Assembly: GCF_026151335.1 (NCBI RefSeq)
Contig: NZ_JAMQPP010000006.1
DNA from: Leptospira_A soteropolitanensis
GTDB taxonomy: Bacteria; Spirochaetota; Leptospiria; Leptospirales; Leptospiraceae
Strand: one strand, 5' to 3'
DNA: 64,000 nt
This document shows, piece by piece, positions 43,486 through 52,734 of this stretch. The notes under the pieces were generated by a model. It did not search any database. It saw nothing but the letters and a program-made list of their open reading frames with translations, and was not told where the DNA came from. The number at the start of each line of letters is the position of its first letter. Positions within the stretch are counted from its first letter, which is position 1. A program made the position numbers and the translations under genes.

Positions 43486-45085
43486 ATGGCCCTGCAGTTA
43501 CTGTTGGAGTAGTTGTAAAGTTTTCGTGTGGAGGAGGAGAAGACGTTTGCCATTCGAGTGTTTTTGCACCCCAAGGATTGTCAGTAGCTTTTTCTCCTTT
43601 CAAAATCCCATGAATGATTGTGATAAGACCCACCAAAAATCCAAGACCAATGAGCCAAGAACCCACAGTAGAGATTTGGTTGAGATTAGTGTATTCAGGA
43701 AGGTAATCAAAGTAACGTCTAGGCATTCCCATTGCACCTAAGATGAATTGCGGGAAGAAAGTTACGTTGAAGCCAGTAAAAATTAAAACCCAAGAAATGC
43801 GACCACCAAGGTCGGAAGTCATCTTTCCAAACATTTTTGGGAACCAGTAGAAAATACCACCCATGAGTGCCATAAGCGTTCCCCCTACCATTACATAGTG
43901 GAAGTGTGCTACCACAAAGTAAGTGTCATGAAAGTGAACATCCATTCCTGTCGAGGCAAGGAAAACCCCTGTCAAACCACCGATCGTGAATAAGAACATG
44001 AAACCTAGAGCGAAGAGCATTGGCGCTTCGAAGGTAACAGTTCCGCGATACATTGTGGAGATCCAGTTGAAAAGTTTAATCGCTGTTGGAACCCCAACAA
44101 ACATGGTGATGATGGAAAATACAAGTCCTGCTAAAGTGGATTGTCCAGAAACAAACATATGGTGTCCCCAAACAAGGAAGGATACTGCTGCAATCGCAAC
44201 CGAAGAGTAAGCAATCGCACGATAACCGAAGATTGTTTTTTTGGAGAATGCTGTGATGAGCTCAGAAATCACTCCCATCGCAGGAAGGATCATAATGTAC
44301 ACCGCAGGGTGAGAGTAGAACCAAAAGAAGTGTTGGAAAAGAACTGGATCTCCACCTAAGTCTGGATCAAAGATTCCCACACCAAGAGTTTTTTCTGCTC
44401 CAATGAGAAGTAGAGTGATGGCAAGGATTGGAGTTGCAAGGATCTGAATGATGGAAGTAGAATACAAAGCCCAAATCATCAGCGGGATTCGATCCATTGT
44501 CATTCCAGGTGCTCTTAATTTATGAGTGGTTACGATGAAGTTAAGTCCTGTAAGGATAGAGGAAAAACCCATTGTAAAAGCACCCAAAACAAGCAAAATT
44601 ACTCCATTCGAAGTCTTTGAAGTTGAGTATGGAGTATAGAATGTCCAACCTGTGTCTACTTGGTTAAAGATCATAGAGGAAGCTGCAATGAGAGCCCCTG
44701 CAATGAAGATGTAGTAAGACGCTAAGTTCAATCTAGGGAAAGCAACGTCCTTAGCTCCCAATTGGATGGGGAGGACAAAGTTTCCAAGAAAGGCAGGAAT
44801 TCCAGGAATGATCACCATAAATACCATGATGGCACCGTGGAAGGTCATAAACTTGTTATAAGTGTCTGGATCCAAAAGTGGCTCTGCACCAAATTTTGCT
44901 AAATGCAGACGGATTCCCAAAGCAAAGAAACCACCGATTAAGAAAAGGGTAGCAACTGTTGCAAAGTACATAAGGCCAATACGTTTGTGGTCTAGAGTGG
45001 TCATCCAAGACCAGATTCCAGATCCGTGGTTCAGATAATTATGGTCTGTGTGACCATGTTCGGTTTTTGTCTGTGCTGAACTCAT
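43472..45085 (-). CDS. ctaD: Cytochrome c oxidase subunit I (aa3-type)
   Basis: The 537-residue catalytic subunit carries heme a, heme a3 and CuB. About 12 membrane helices are visible. Ligand regions: MTFHGAIMVFMVI for the low-spin heme, FWFYSHPAVYIMILP (CuB His and the cross-linked Tyr), WGHHMFVSGQ for CuB, and VVAHFHYVMVGGT for the hemes. It reduces oxygen to water and pumps protons at the inner membrane. The operon order is C, D, E, F, with CtaC's gene 9 nt upstream. The HPAVY form points to the A-type heme-copper oxidase. Confidence 0.97.
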   Translation of the reverse strand: MSSAQTKTEHGHTDHNYLNHGSGIWSWMTTLDHKRIGLMYFATVATLFLIGGFFALGIRLHLAKFGAEPLLDPDTYNKFMTFHGAIMVFMVIIPGIPAFLGNFVLPIQLGAKDVAFPRLNLASYYIFIAGALIAASSMIFNQVDTGWTFYTPYSTSKTSNGVILLVLGAFTMGFSSILTGLNFIVTTHKLRAPGMTMDRIPLMIWALYSTSIIQILATPILAITLLLIGAEKTLGVGIFDPDLGGDPVLFQHFFWFYSHPAVYIMILPAMGVISELITAFSKKTIFGYRAIAYSSVAIAAVSFLVWGHHMFVSGQSTLAGLVFSIITMFVGVPTAIKLFNWISTMYRGTVTFEAPMLFALGFMFLFTIGGLTGVFLASTGMDVHFHDTYFVVAHFHYVMVGGTLMALMGGIFYWFPKMFGKMTSDLGGRISWVLIFTGFNVTFFPQFILGAMGMPRRYFDYLPEYTNLNQISTVGSWLIGLGFLVGLITIIHGILKGEKATDNPWGAKTLEWQTSSPPPHENFTTTPTVTAGPYDFR

Positions 45086-45094
45086 CTCTCTTCC

Positions 45095-46057
45095 TTATTT
45101 AATGGATTTGATATATTCAATTAAGTTGGCAACATCTTCATCAGAAAGTTGGCCTTGGAACACTGGCATCGCTGGTGGATATCCTTCTACGATTTTCGCA
45201 GAAGAAACTAGGATGGATTCGCGAAGATAGTTTTCATCTGCTTTGGATTGGCTACCATCAGCAAACTTTCTACTAGAACCAAAAAGTCCCTTCATTGTAG
45301 GTCCAACAATTCTAGATCCGTCAATTGAGTGGCAAGAGGCACAAGCTTTTTGAGCAAAAAGAGTTTTTCCTAAATCTGCAGGACTATCTGCACCTTTTTT
45401 CTCAGCATGATACCAAGCCGCATATTCCTCAGAAGGAATCGCTTTGATTTTAATCATCATACCAGAGTGTTTAGTTCCGCAATACTCTGTACAGAAAACA
45501 ATGTATTCGCCAGGTTGTTTTGGTTCGAACCATAGCTGAGTGAGTTTTCCCGGAACCGCATCTTGTTTGGTTCGGAATGCTGGCACAAAGAAACTATGAA
45601 TCACATCTTTTGAAGTTAGGATTAGTTTTGTAGCTTTTCCTGCTGGAACGACCATAGGATCATTTGCAGAACTATAAAATTCTTTTCCGTTTGCATAACG
45701 ATAAGTCCAAGCCCACTGCTCTGCAGTGACGTGGATTTCAGCAGCAATGTCCTCTGGAGGGGTTCTGAGTTTTTCAAAAATGACCATACCCCAGTAGAAA
45801 ATCCCCATCATAATGATGAGAGGAATGAACGACCAAAGAAATTCTGCAAAATTATTGTGAGTAATGTATGCGGATTTCTGGTCTAAACTTGTACGTTTGA
45901 ACTTGATGAGGAACCATGTCATTCCACCAACCAAGATGACAAACGAAACAAGGCTTGCTATGATCAGAAACGCATAGAGAAGATCGACTTCTTTTGCGAT
46001 TTCAGTTGCCTGGATAGGCATGAACGAGGTCGCTGGAATGAGACTGCTCCAAGACAT
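45095..46057 (-). CDS. ctaC: Cytochrome c oxidase subunit II with fused cytochrome c domain
   Basis: A 320-residue subunit. Two membrane helices (~25-50 and ~70-93) precede the periplasmic cupredoxin domain. CuA ligands are His154, Cys189, Glu191, Cys193, His197 and Met200 (VFCTEYCGTKHSGM). A C-terminal cytochrome c domain carries CASCH at 239-243 with a distal Met near YPPAMPVF, making it the caa3-like layout. The mature protein probably accepts electrons from soluble cytochrome c on the outer side. It follows sco by one base and precedes ctaD by 9 nt. Confidence 0.96.
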   Translation of the reverse strand: MSWSSLIPATSFMPIQATEIAKEVDLLYAFLIIASLVSFVILVGGMTWFLIKFKRTSLDQKSAYITHNNFAEFLWSFIPLIIMMGIFYWGMVIFEKLRTPPEDIAAEIHVTAEQWAWTYRYANGKEFYSSANDPMVVPAGKATKLILTSKDVIHSFFVPAFRTKQDAVPGKLTQLWFEPKQPGEYIVFCTEYCGTKHSGMMIKIKAIPSEEYAAWYHAEKKGADSPADLGKTLFAQKACASCHSIDGSRIVGPTMKGLFGSSRKFADGSQSKADENYLRESILVSSAKIVEGYPPAMPVFQGQLSDEDVANLIEYIKSIK

Positions 46058-46891
46058 CTATGTGACTCCTTGACGGTTGTTATTTGTTATTTTTCGCCAG
46101 TTTATGTATAAAAACGCACCGAGAAGGAGTAAGGTGACCGCCCCCCCGAATTGCATCATCCTGTATGCGTATATCGTATATTTATTTTTTCTCGGATCAA
46201 ATTGAAAGCAAAATAAAGCAAACTTGTCTACAAAACTCCCAATCTTACCAGAAGATGCCTCGAGAAAGGCAAATTTTAAATCTCTCGGTTCTAATTGGAT
46301 TCCTTGAAAGATGCGTGAGACCTTACCTTCAGGAGTCAAAACATAAACCCCACTGGCGTGGATGTATTGTTTTGCTTCTGCATCCCATGCGTACCGAAAG
46401 TCCAGTTGTTTGGTTAATGCATCAATGGATTCCTGTGAGCCAGTGAGGAGATGTAGGCCAGATTCTGCACCTTCCCTACCATATTCCTTCAAATAAGCAC
46501 CCTTTTTGGGAAAAGCAACCGACTCATTTTCCTTGGGGTCAATGGATACGGCAATGTATTGGTATTCTTTTCCAAGAGACCAATCGAGTGCTTTTAATCC
46601 TTGAAACACACCATTGAGGTGGAAATTACAAAGAGTGGGACATTTGAAGTAAACAGGAGATAGAAGGACAGGTTTCCCTTTCGAGAGAAAATCGGAAAAC
46701 TTAACGGTTTTTCCTGATTCATCCCGGAATGGAATCTCGAGATTGAGTGACTTCCCTGTGACATCAGAAAATCCAATATTTTCTAGTTCCTTCGGGAGTT
46801 TATTTTCCCGAGTCAAGTTGGAATGCGGGTCATACGCAAACACGCTAGTTCCGAATAACAGAAAAAGAAAAAAGAAGAATCGAATGTTCAC
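46058..46891 (-). CDS. SCO1/SenC-family copper chaperone
   Basis: SCO proteins deliver copper to the CuA centre of subunit II. This 277-residue protein has an N-terminal signal anchor (FFFFLFLLFGTSVFA), the thioredoxin-like fold and a C-terminal membrane helix (~243-265, GGAVTLLLLGAFLYIN). The copper motif is CPTLC (Cys84 and Cys88), with His178 in IHASGVYVL. It starts with GTG at 46891. It is placed just upstream of ctaC (1 nt gap), consistent with metallation of that subunit. A 50-codon ORF sits upstream. Confidence 0.92.
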   Translation of the reverse strand: MNIRFFFFLFLLFGTSVFAYDPHSNLTRENKLPKELENIGFSDVTGKSLNLEIPFRDESGKTVKFSDFLSKGKPVLLSPVYFKCPTLCNFHLNGVFQGLKALDWSLGKEYQYIAVSIDPKENESVAFPKKGAYLKEYGREGAESGLHLLTGSQESIDALTKQLDFRYAWDAEAKQYIHASGVYVLTPEGKVSRIFQGIQLEPRDLKFAFLEASSGKIGSFVDKFALFCFQFDPRKNKYTIYAYRMMQFGGAVTLLLLGAFLYINWRKITNNNRQGVT

Positions 46892-46909
46892 GAAGGTTTG
46901 GTGGTTACC

Positions 46910-47062
46910 CTATTTGGACTGAACGCTTTTGGATTCCATTCCTGGGTTGTCCGGCGTGCCCGGATGAACAAAGGAAATATAAGCGAAGAAAAGAATGTTG
47001 AGTATGAGTGTGACAAGGAAAGTCCAATAGCCACCCTTATTGTAAAGGTCTGTGTTTTGCAT
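46910..47062 (-). CDS. Small membrane protein (50 residues) heading the oxidase operon
   Basis: The minus-strand ORF of 50 codons starts with ATG at 47062 and ends with TAG at 46910. An AGG lies 7 nt upstream of the ATG. Residues 12-31 form one membrane helix (YWTFLVTLILNILFFAYI), followed by a short periplasmic or cytoplasmic tail with HPGTPDNPG. It ends 18 nt before the sco GTG. Its placement suggests a small accessory subunit or assembly factor. It is too short for standard ORF cutoffs and I do not know a named family. Confidence 0.7.
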   Translation of the reverse strand: MQNTDLYNKGGYWTFLVTLILNILFFAYISFVHPGTPDNPGMESKSVQSK

Positions 47063-47186
47063 AATTTTACCTGATATAGTCTATACGAAAAACTGCTCTT
47101 TTTATCCAACAATTTTTAAAAGATGCAAGATTAATTTTATTTTCCCTAAACTCAGGTCACAAAACCTGGAGGAAACAGATAGACGT
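47063..47186. promoter_or_regulatory. Divergent promoter region: oxidase operon / ctaA
   Basis: A 124-nt gap between the 50-codon ORF and the ctaA ATG; it must hold promoters for both directions. It is AT-rich with runs such as TTTTTATCC and TTAATTTTATTTTCC. I do not see a consensus -35/-10 pair or a strong dyad. GGAGGAAA 13 nt before the ctaA ATG is the probable ribosome binding site. Confidence 0.4.
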
Positions 47187-48068
47187 ATGACACTCAAACG
47201 TTTTTACACCATCCTTTCCGCTATGATCCTTATCAATCTCCTCTACGGACCTCTCGTAAGAGCAACTGATTCTGGGCTCGCCTGTCCTGATTGGCCTTTG
47301 TGTCACGGGAAATTCGTACCAGAATTTACATTCCAAATTTTTATGGAAGTGGGTCATAGATACTATTCTGGGGTTTTAGGGATCCTTGTGGGGATTGGAT
47401 TTCTTTGGATTTTACGAAACCAAGATACGAGGAAATACCTCGGGGTGGCAGCAACGCTGTCACTAGTATTTCTTGTTTCCCAAGTCATTTTAGGCGGTTT
47501 GACTGTCACAAAGCTACTTCACCCAACAACCGTTAACCTACACTTACTCAATGCAGTATTACTATTATCTTCTTGTCTGACGGTTCGTTTACTCATCGCC
47601 GAAGGAAGTGAATCGAAATTCCAATGGAATCGACCAGGTAAGTATTTTTTTCTATTTGTACTCATTATTGTTTTATACCAACTTTTCCTTGGAGGAAAAG
47701 TGAGTTCTCACTATGCGGGTCTCGTTTGTTCTGACTTCCCTACTTGTAACGGAGAATGGTTCCCAAAAATGATTGGTCCGATCCGATTTCAAATGGAACA
47801 TAGATTGTTTGGTTATTTAGCTGCTTTGTCTGTACTTTCGTTGTCTGCTTATGCGATTCTCTACTTAAAAGATAACCTGGTCAAAAAATCTCTTAAAATT
47901 GCAGCTTATTTGATTTCTTTTCAAATTTTCCTTGGTGCTATGAACGTTTTATATCAACTCCCAAAACTAATCACCGGATTACATACGCTAAACGGTGTTT
48001 TGGTATTTATGTTTTGTTTTATTGCTGCCTTTTACCATTTTAGGTCTCCAAGGAAAGAGGTTATATAA
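47187..48068 (+). CDS. ctaA: Heme A synthase (COX15/CtaA family)
   Basis: The CtaA protein oxidises a methyl of heme O to give heme A for the aa3 oxidase. From the ATG at 47187 it has 293 residues with about eight helices. The conserved extracellular Cys pairs are visible: CPDWPLC and CSDFPTC. Histidine ligands lie in VGHRYYSG and EHRLFGYL, and in LHLLNA and LHTLNGVL. Longer upstream ORF codons to 47052 lack a Shine-Dalgarno and membrane character. It overlaps ctaB by 1 nt. The pair lies divergently from the oxidase operon it supplies. Confidence 0.92.
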   Translation: MTLKRFYTILSAMILINLLYGPLVRATDSGLACPDWPLCHGKFVPEFTFQIFMEVGHRYYSGVLGILVGIGFLWILRNQDTRKYLGVAATLSLVFLVSQVILGGLTVTKLLHPTTVNLHLLNAVLLLSSCLTVRLLIAEGSESKFQWNRPGKYFFLFVLIIVLYQLFLGGKVSSHYAGLVCSDFPTCNGEWFPKMIGPIRFQMEHRLFGYLAALSVLSLSAYAILYLKDNLVKKSLKIAAYLISFQIFLGAMNVLYQLPKLITGLHTLNGVLVFMFCFIAAFYHFRSPRKEVI

Positions 48069-48922
48069 TGTTCCGCTTATGGAACCAACTCACAAAACCT
48101 AGAGTCACTGTTCTCGTTCTTGCGACAGTTCTTCCTGGAATGTATCTAGGGACTAATGGATATCCTTCCCTCTGGGAGATTTCAATTACTCTTCTTGGAA
48201 CTTACTTAATGAGCTCTGCTTCTTTTATTCTCAATCAGTATATTGAAAGAGAAAGAGATGCTGTGATGTACAGAACTAAACAAAGACCAATCCCTGCTGG
48301 CGAAATCTCTCCAAGTTTTGCGCTCTTTTTGGGCATCTTTGTAGCCATTTTGGCATTCGGAATTTTAACTTATTACATCAATCTCCTAACGGCCGTTTGT
48401 GCTCTCTCTGCTCTGCTTTTATATGTGTTTTTATATACAATTTGGCTAAAGCCAAGAACAGAACAAAACATAGTCATCGGTGGGATTTCTGGATGTATTG
48501 GACCGCTCATTGGATATGCTGCAATGGCAAATACACTTCCCGTTCCTTCTTGGGTATTATTTTTAATGATTTTTCTTTGGACACCAGCACATTTCTGGGC
48601 ACTCGCTATCTTCCTAAAAGATGATTACGCCTATGCAGGAATTCCAATGATGCCTGTTGTTTCAGGAATTCAAAAGACAGTAAATCAAATCTTTCTTTAT
48701 GCCATTGCTTATTCTTTATCTGTTATTGGATTTTATTTTGCTGATGAAAGAATGGGATATTTATTTTTAATTTCAGCAATGATTCTAACCGTTTTGATTT
48801 TGACTTTTGCTTATCGATTGAAACTTTCAGGAGATAAACTTCTTGCAAAACGATTTTTCTTTTTTAGCATTCTTCATTTATTTTTGGTGAGTTTGGTCAT
48901 CGTCATCGATTCGAAAATCTAG
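48068..48922 (+). CDS. ctaB: Protoheme IX farnesyltransferase (heme O synthase)
   Basis: CtaB attaches a farnesyl group to heme B in the membrane. This 284-residue UbiA-superfamily protein has about nine helices. The first Asp-rich region reads NQYIERERDAVMYRTKQRP (conserved N...D..M.RT..RP). The second lies near LWTPAHFWALAIFLKDDYA. The start overlaps the ctaA stop by one base (TAATG), and the reaction precedes that of CtaA. Length is normal for the family. Confidence 0.95.
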   Translation: MFRLWNQLTKPRVTVLVLATVLPGMYLGTNGYPSLWEISITLLGTYLMSSASFILNQYIERERDAVMYRTKQRPIPAGEISPSFALFLGIFVAILAFGILTYYINLLTAVCALSALLLYVFLYTIWLKPRTEQNIVIGGISGCIGPLIGYAAMANTLPVPSWVLFLMIFLWTPAHFWALAIFLKDDYAYAGIPMMPVVSGIQKTVNQIFLYAIAYSLSVIGFYFADERMGYLFLISAMILTVLILTFAYRLKLSGDKLLAKRFFFFSILHLFLVSLVIVIDSKI

Positions 48923-48967
48923 TTTTTTTAGTTGATCTGGTCAGGATTTCCTGTTTTTCTACTGGCC

Positions 48968-49633
48968 ATGAGTATACTAACACGTTATTTCTCAAAATCC
49001 GACTTAGATGAGATCAAATCTGCTGTCGGAGAAGCTGAATCAAAAACTTCAGCAGAAATTGTTCCCTTTTTTGCAGAATCCTCACACCATTATAAAGAGT
49101 GGGCCTGGCTTGGTGCCTTCCTAATGGGCGGGCTTTCAGGTGTTACATTTTATACTGCGCAAAAATTCTACAGCCTTATATGGAGTGGAGAATCTTTCTT
49201 TGCCGTTTTATCTGTTTGGATTGGTGCCCTTTTCGGCTTAGCCATTGTCGCATTATTTCCTAAAATTAGAATCAACTTAGTTTCAAGGGCCGCAAAACAA
49301 TACTTTGTTGATTTGAGAGCAAAAGAAGCTTTTTTAGATGAAGAAGTTTTTCGGACGAAAAACAGAACAGGTATTTTGATTTATATTTCTTTGTTTGAAC
49401 ATTTTGTAAGGATTTTACCAGATAAAGAAATAGCAAGGGTAGTTCCGAAATCAGAATGGAATGAAGCAGTTCGATTGATTGTAGAAGGTATGAAATCAAA
49501 CAAAAAAAAAGAAGGAATCGTTTCGAGTATTCTTTTTTGCGGACAACTTCTCCAAAAATATAATATTCAAATCGAAAAAGACGACAAAAACGAAATCTCT
49601 AACGAAATCCGTGACGGTGGGAAATTGATGTAA
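48968..49633 (+). CDS. TPM-domain family membrane protein (first of two)
   Basis: A 221-residue protein from ATG 48968 (a TTG at 48932 would add 12). It starts with a TPM-like region (RYFSKSDLDEIKSAVGEAESKTSAEIVPFFAESS), two membrane helices follow (~50-72 and ~82-105), and then a conserved helical/strand part including RTGILIYISLFEHFVRILPD. It resembles the short TPM-domain proteins that sit next to YgcG-like proteins in LemA/TPM loci. LemA itself is not visible here. The start of the next TPM gene overlaps its stop by one base. Confidence 0.75.
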   Translation: MSILTRYFSKSDLDEIKSAVGEAESKTSAEIVPFFAESSHHYKEWAWLGAFLMGGLSGVTFYTAQKFYSLIWSGESFFAVLSVWIGALFGLAIVALFPKIRINLVSRAAKQYFVDLRAKEAFLDEEVFRTKNRTGILIYISLFEHFVRILPDKEIARVVPKSEWNEAVRLIVEGMKSNKKKEGIVSSILFCGQLLQKYNIQIEKDDKNEISNEIRDGGKLM

Positions 49634-50553
49634 TGAAATTCAATTTTAAATTCAAAAATTCAAAAACCTTATCTCTATTGAATCGAAGGAAAAAGTATTT
49701 ATTCCTATCTATTTTTTTTGTTACCCTAGCAGAAATTTTGTCCTATCCCGTTCCAAAATTGGAAAGAAGAGTGATGGATCATGCCGGAATTTTATCGGAA
49801 GCAACGGTAAACCAAATAGAATCCAACCTAAAACAATTCGAAGCCGAAACTTCCAACCAAATTGCGGTGTACACAACCCCAAGTTTACAAGGTGAAACCA
49901 TTGAAGATGTATCCATTGAGATCTTTGACGAATGGAAGTTAGGGCAAAAATCCAAAAACAATGGAGTACTATTAATTATTGCACCTAACGAAAGGAAGAT
50001 GCGAATTGCTGTGGGACGTGGTCTTGAAGGAGCACTCACTGACATTCAAGCAAAACATATCATTCGAAATGAACTAAAACCCAGCTTTCAATCAGGAGAT
50101 ATGGATGGTGGTGTCACAGCAGGAGTGAATGCGATTATGGCAACAATCCGAGGAGAATATGCACCTTCAGAAGATGATGTAGATACAACGGGTAATAATT
50201 CCGAGGAAGAAGTTTTTTCCTCTGGAATTGTGGGCGGGATTTTTACTCTCATTTCCTTAATTGTGCCTTCGATTGGGGGGATGATTTTTACTATCATCGG
50301 ACTACTCGTTTTATTTCCACTTTTAACCTTTATCTTCGGTAGTACGTTCGGCCTAATGATTGCAGTATTGTTATTTATACTCGTTATGTTTTTAAAACGT
50401 AAACTGGGTATCGGAAATGGTGGAGGTTCAGATGGAGGGTACTTTGGCGGTGGAGGTTGGTCCAGTGGTGGAGACTCTTGGTCTTCCGGTTCAGACAGTT
50501 GGTCCGGTGGCGGCGGAGATTCTGCGGGTGGAGGATCTTCTGGAGATTGGTAA
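49633..50553 (+). CDS. TPM-domain protein with Gly/Ser-rich tail (YgcG-like)
   Basis: A 306-residue protein with a signal anchor (~23-38, FLSIFFVTLAEILSY). The TPM domain (~43-160) includes RVMDHAGILSEATVNQIESNL, NQIAVYTTPSLQGETIEDVS, LLIIAPNERKMRIAVGRGLEG and ALTDIQAKHI. Two further membrane segments lie at ~195-250. A Gly/Ser/Trp-rich tail (~265-306) with GGGG-WSSGG-type repeats ends in SGDW. TPM domains act as small phosphatases in plants and have unclear roles in bacteria. It overlaps the previous gene by one base. Confidence 0.85.
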   Translation: MKFNFKFKNSKTLSLLNRRKKYLFLSIFFVTLAEILSYPVPKLERRVMDHAGILSEATVNQIESNLKQFEAETSNQIAVYTTPSLQGETIEDVSIEIFDEWKLGQKSKNNGVLLIIAPNERKMRIAVGRGLEGALTDIQAKHIIRNELKPSFQSGDMDGGVTAGVNAIMATIRGEYAPSEDDVDTTGNNSEEEVFSSGIVGGIFTLISLIVPSIGGMIFTIIGLLVLFPLLTFIFGSTFGLMIAVLLFILVMFLKRKLGIGNGGGSDGGYFGGGGWSSGGDSWSSGSDSWSGGGGDSAGGGSSGDW

Positions 50554-50633
50554 TTCAACCACAATCAAATAAATTGTAAATTCCAATAAATATCAGAAAC
50601 GTTTCGAAGTAGTCACCTAACGCAGAAATATTC

Positions 50634-52712
50634 CTAGGTGACTTCAATGAAAATGAGTGTAGAATCATCCTTCCATTGAGATTTGTTCATCGTTTGGAAT
50701 AACATATTTTGAATTGCGGGAAGGACTTCGGAAAAAGGCAAAGAAGATGTTTTCTGAATTATATTTAACAAATCCTCCCAGGCCTGAGCTCCATCGGCTT
50801 CGTTTAACTCTTCAAATAAACCATCTGTAAATAAAAAGATTCTGTCACCTGAATCAACTTTAGATTCAGTAATCCCATAACGGTAGTGTTCCAAAATTCC
50901 AATGATGGGACCTGTGTTTTCCAACATGGCAGTCACACCATTTTTTTTCAGATGGATTTGGTTTTGGACTCCGCCACCTGCGTAACGAAGTATTTTTTGA
51001 TGAAAATCAAAATCCATCACAATCGCCGGAAAGTAAATTTGTAAATCAGCGTTTTTATCATAAAAATGCTGGTTCATATAAAACAATACATCATTTGGCC
51101 GCATAGCCACAGCAGATACACGTTCAAACTCTGATTGTATCATCATAGAGTATAGAGCTGCTTGTAAACCATGCCCTGTAGCATCACCTAAAAAGAAGCG
51201 GTAATAAAAATCCTGAATTCGTTTTACGAAATATATATCTCCACCCACTTCAGCGATTGGTTTATATAAAATATCTACTTTGAGGTAAGGCTCTAATTCA
51301 GGTGGTTTGGTGACACTTTGGATGATTGATTTGGCCAATCTCATATCTTTTCCGATCTGATCTAATTTCCCTTGGAGTTCCTCAGTTTTATCTTTGACTC
51401 TGGTTTCTAACCGTTCATTTAGTTCGGTTAATTGATTTTGTACATTTTGCAATGTTTTGTTTTTGTTTGCCAGTTCACCAGCTAGGTTTTCCGCTTCCAC
51501 AAAACCTTTGGAAAAATTCCTGGCTATATAAACGGATTGAACAAGGAACATTGTAAAAATTCCAAAATGAATTAAAAGTGGCCCATAAATGAGTAGATTA
51601 TTAACCAGAATGTCGTTTAAAAAACTTGCGATGAAGATGAAAAAACTAAACAAAAAAATGATCGAATCGGATGATGAATCACGAATAGCCCTTGCTATTA
51701 CGAAAAATGTATAAATTGCACCCAACAAAGTAAATATCTGAAATGGAACCATCAGATATGTATAAAAAGAAGACCTAGTCAAAAGAACGATAAAACAAAA
51801 AGCAAAACCTGAATATTTAAGAACCTCATAAACTCTTTTTGAAAAATACGGTTTGAAAAGCAGATAAACATAACGTGCAAATATAGGTGTAATTAGAAAA
51901 AAACTTAAGTAACTTAACTTTAAATGAATTTCCCACGGAAGTTCAGGATAGAGCTGAACGATATATTTATTCCCCGTAACAAATACCCGTAAGGCGACAA
52001 GGATACAAGTAAGCGCAAACCAATATGTAAAAGGATCTTTTTTCCTATTCAAAAACAAAAACAGATGATAAATACCCATAAACAAAATGCTACCCACAAG
52101 TAACATATCGCGTAGGATTTCTACCTCATATTGATGGTGAATATCAGGAGTCCTTCCTAATACTAATATTTGTGCTGGACCACCCTTTCTATGGTGGTAG
52201 TTGGAAATTTGTAATACGATAGAAGTCTGGTTTTCTTTGGGAAAAAAATCGACTATTCGTGGACGATATTCAGGTTTTCCAGTTTGATAAGACGTTGCTA
52301 CAATTCCATTTGATGCTATTTTGACACCATCAACAAACAGATTATAGGCGGTTTCCATTTCAGGAACCTTTAAAGAAAGTGGAACACCCTTCAGTCCATG
52401 ATGAACTTTCATGCTAAAAGTGGCATATCCATCCCCAGCTAGAAATCCTCTTTTCCAAAAAGAGTCGGACCAAACCCCAGGGACCTCAAAAAAATGGGGT
52501 TCCCTGTTTGCATTTAATATTTCCAACTCTAAAGGTGAAATGAGAAGTCCCGGATAATATTCCCATTCACCTTTAAGTTCCACCGTTTTGGAGGAGGAAC
52601 TTAAATAAGACTCAGCGGAAAGGACCCCTTTTTCCACCTTGGGTGGTGTCTCTTTCGCAATACACGAAAAAAGCAGCAAACACCATACAAGTCCGAACCA
52701 GCGGAAATTCAT
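50634..52712 (-). CDS. 7TMR-DISM sensor with SpoIIE-type phosphatase
   Basis: Starting at ATG 52712 the protein has 692 residues and begins with a lipobox-like signal (LLLFSC). A longer ORF from 52784 would overlap the citrate synthase gene, so the shorter one is preferred. The N-terminal ~180 residues fit the 7TMR-DISM extracellular sandwich; seven membrane helices follow (~195-400). A coiled-coil region (~405-460, NKNKTLQNVQNQLTELNERL) leads to a canonical SpoIIE/PP2C domain: GGDIYF, FFLGDATGHGLQAA, LFTDGLFEE and DDSTLIFIEV. Unlike the two other phosphatases here it keeps GDATGHG. It senses periplasmic signals, presumably carbohydrates, and acts on cytoplasmic antagonists; both are inferred. 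Confidence 0.88.
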   Translation of the reverse strand: MNFRWFGLVWCLLLFSCIAKETPPKVEKGVLSAESYLSSSSKTVELKGEWEYYPGLLISPLELEILNANREPHFFEVPGVWSDSFWKRGFLAGDGYATFSMKVHHGLKGVPLSLKVPEMETAYNLFVDGVKIASNGIVATSYQTGKPEYRPRIVDFFPKENQTSIVLQISNYHHRKGGPAQILVLGRTPDIHHQYEVEILRDMLLVGSILFMGIYHLFLFLNRKKDPFTYWFALTCILVALRVFVTGNKYIVQLYPELPWEIHLKLSYLSFFLITPIFARYVYLLFKPYFSKRVYEVLKYSGFAFCFIVLLTRSSFYTYLMVPFQIFTLLGAIYTFFVIARAIRDSSSDSIIFLFSFFIFIASFLNDILVNNLLIYGPLLIHFGIFTMFLVQSVYIARNFSKGFVEAENLAGELANKNKTLQNVQNQLTELNERLETRVKDKTEELQGKLDQIGKDMRLAKSIIQSVTKPPELEPYLKVDILYKPIAEVGGDIYFVKRIQDFYYRFFLGDATGHGLQAALYSMMIQSEFERVSAVAMRPNDVLFYMNQHFYDKNADLQIYFPAIVMDFDFHQKILRYAGGGVQNQIHLKKNGVTAMLENTGPIIGILEHYRYGITESKVDSGDRIFLFTDGLFEELNEADGAQAWEDLLNIIQKTSSLPFSEVLPAIQNMLFQTMNKSQWKDDSTLIFIEVT

Positions 52713-52734
52713 AAGACGATGCTGTTTGATAAAC

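Noticed and set aside
46888..47112. 74-residue minus-strand ORF upstream of sco
   Set aside because: It has Ser/Arg-rich low-information sequence in a different frame from the 50-codon ORF, which has a Shine-Dalgarno, a membrane helix and correct spacing to sco.
50088..50564. Proline-rich antisense ORF opposite the TPM protein's tail
   Set aside because: It is simply the complement of the Gly/Ser-rich repeat codons.
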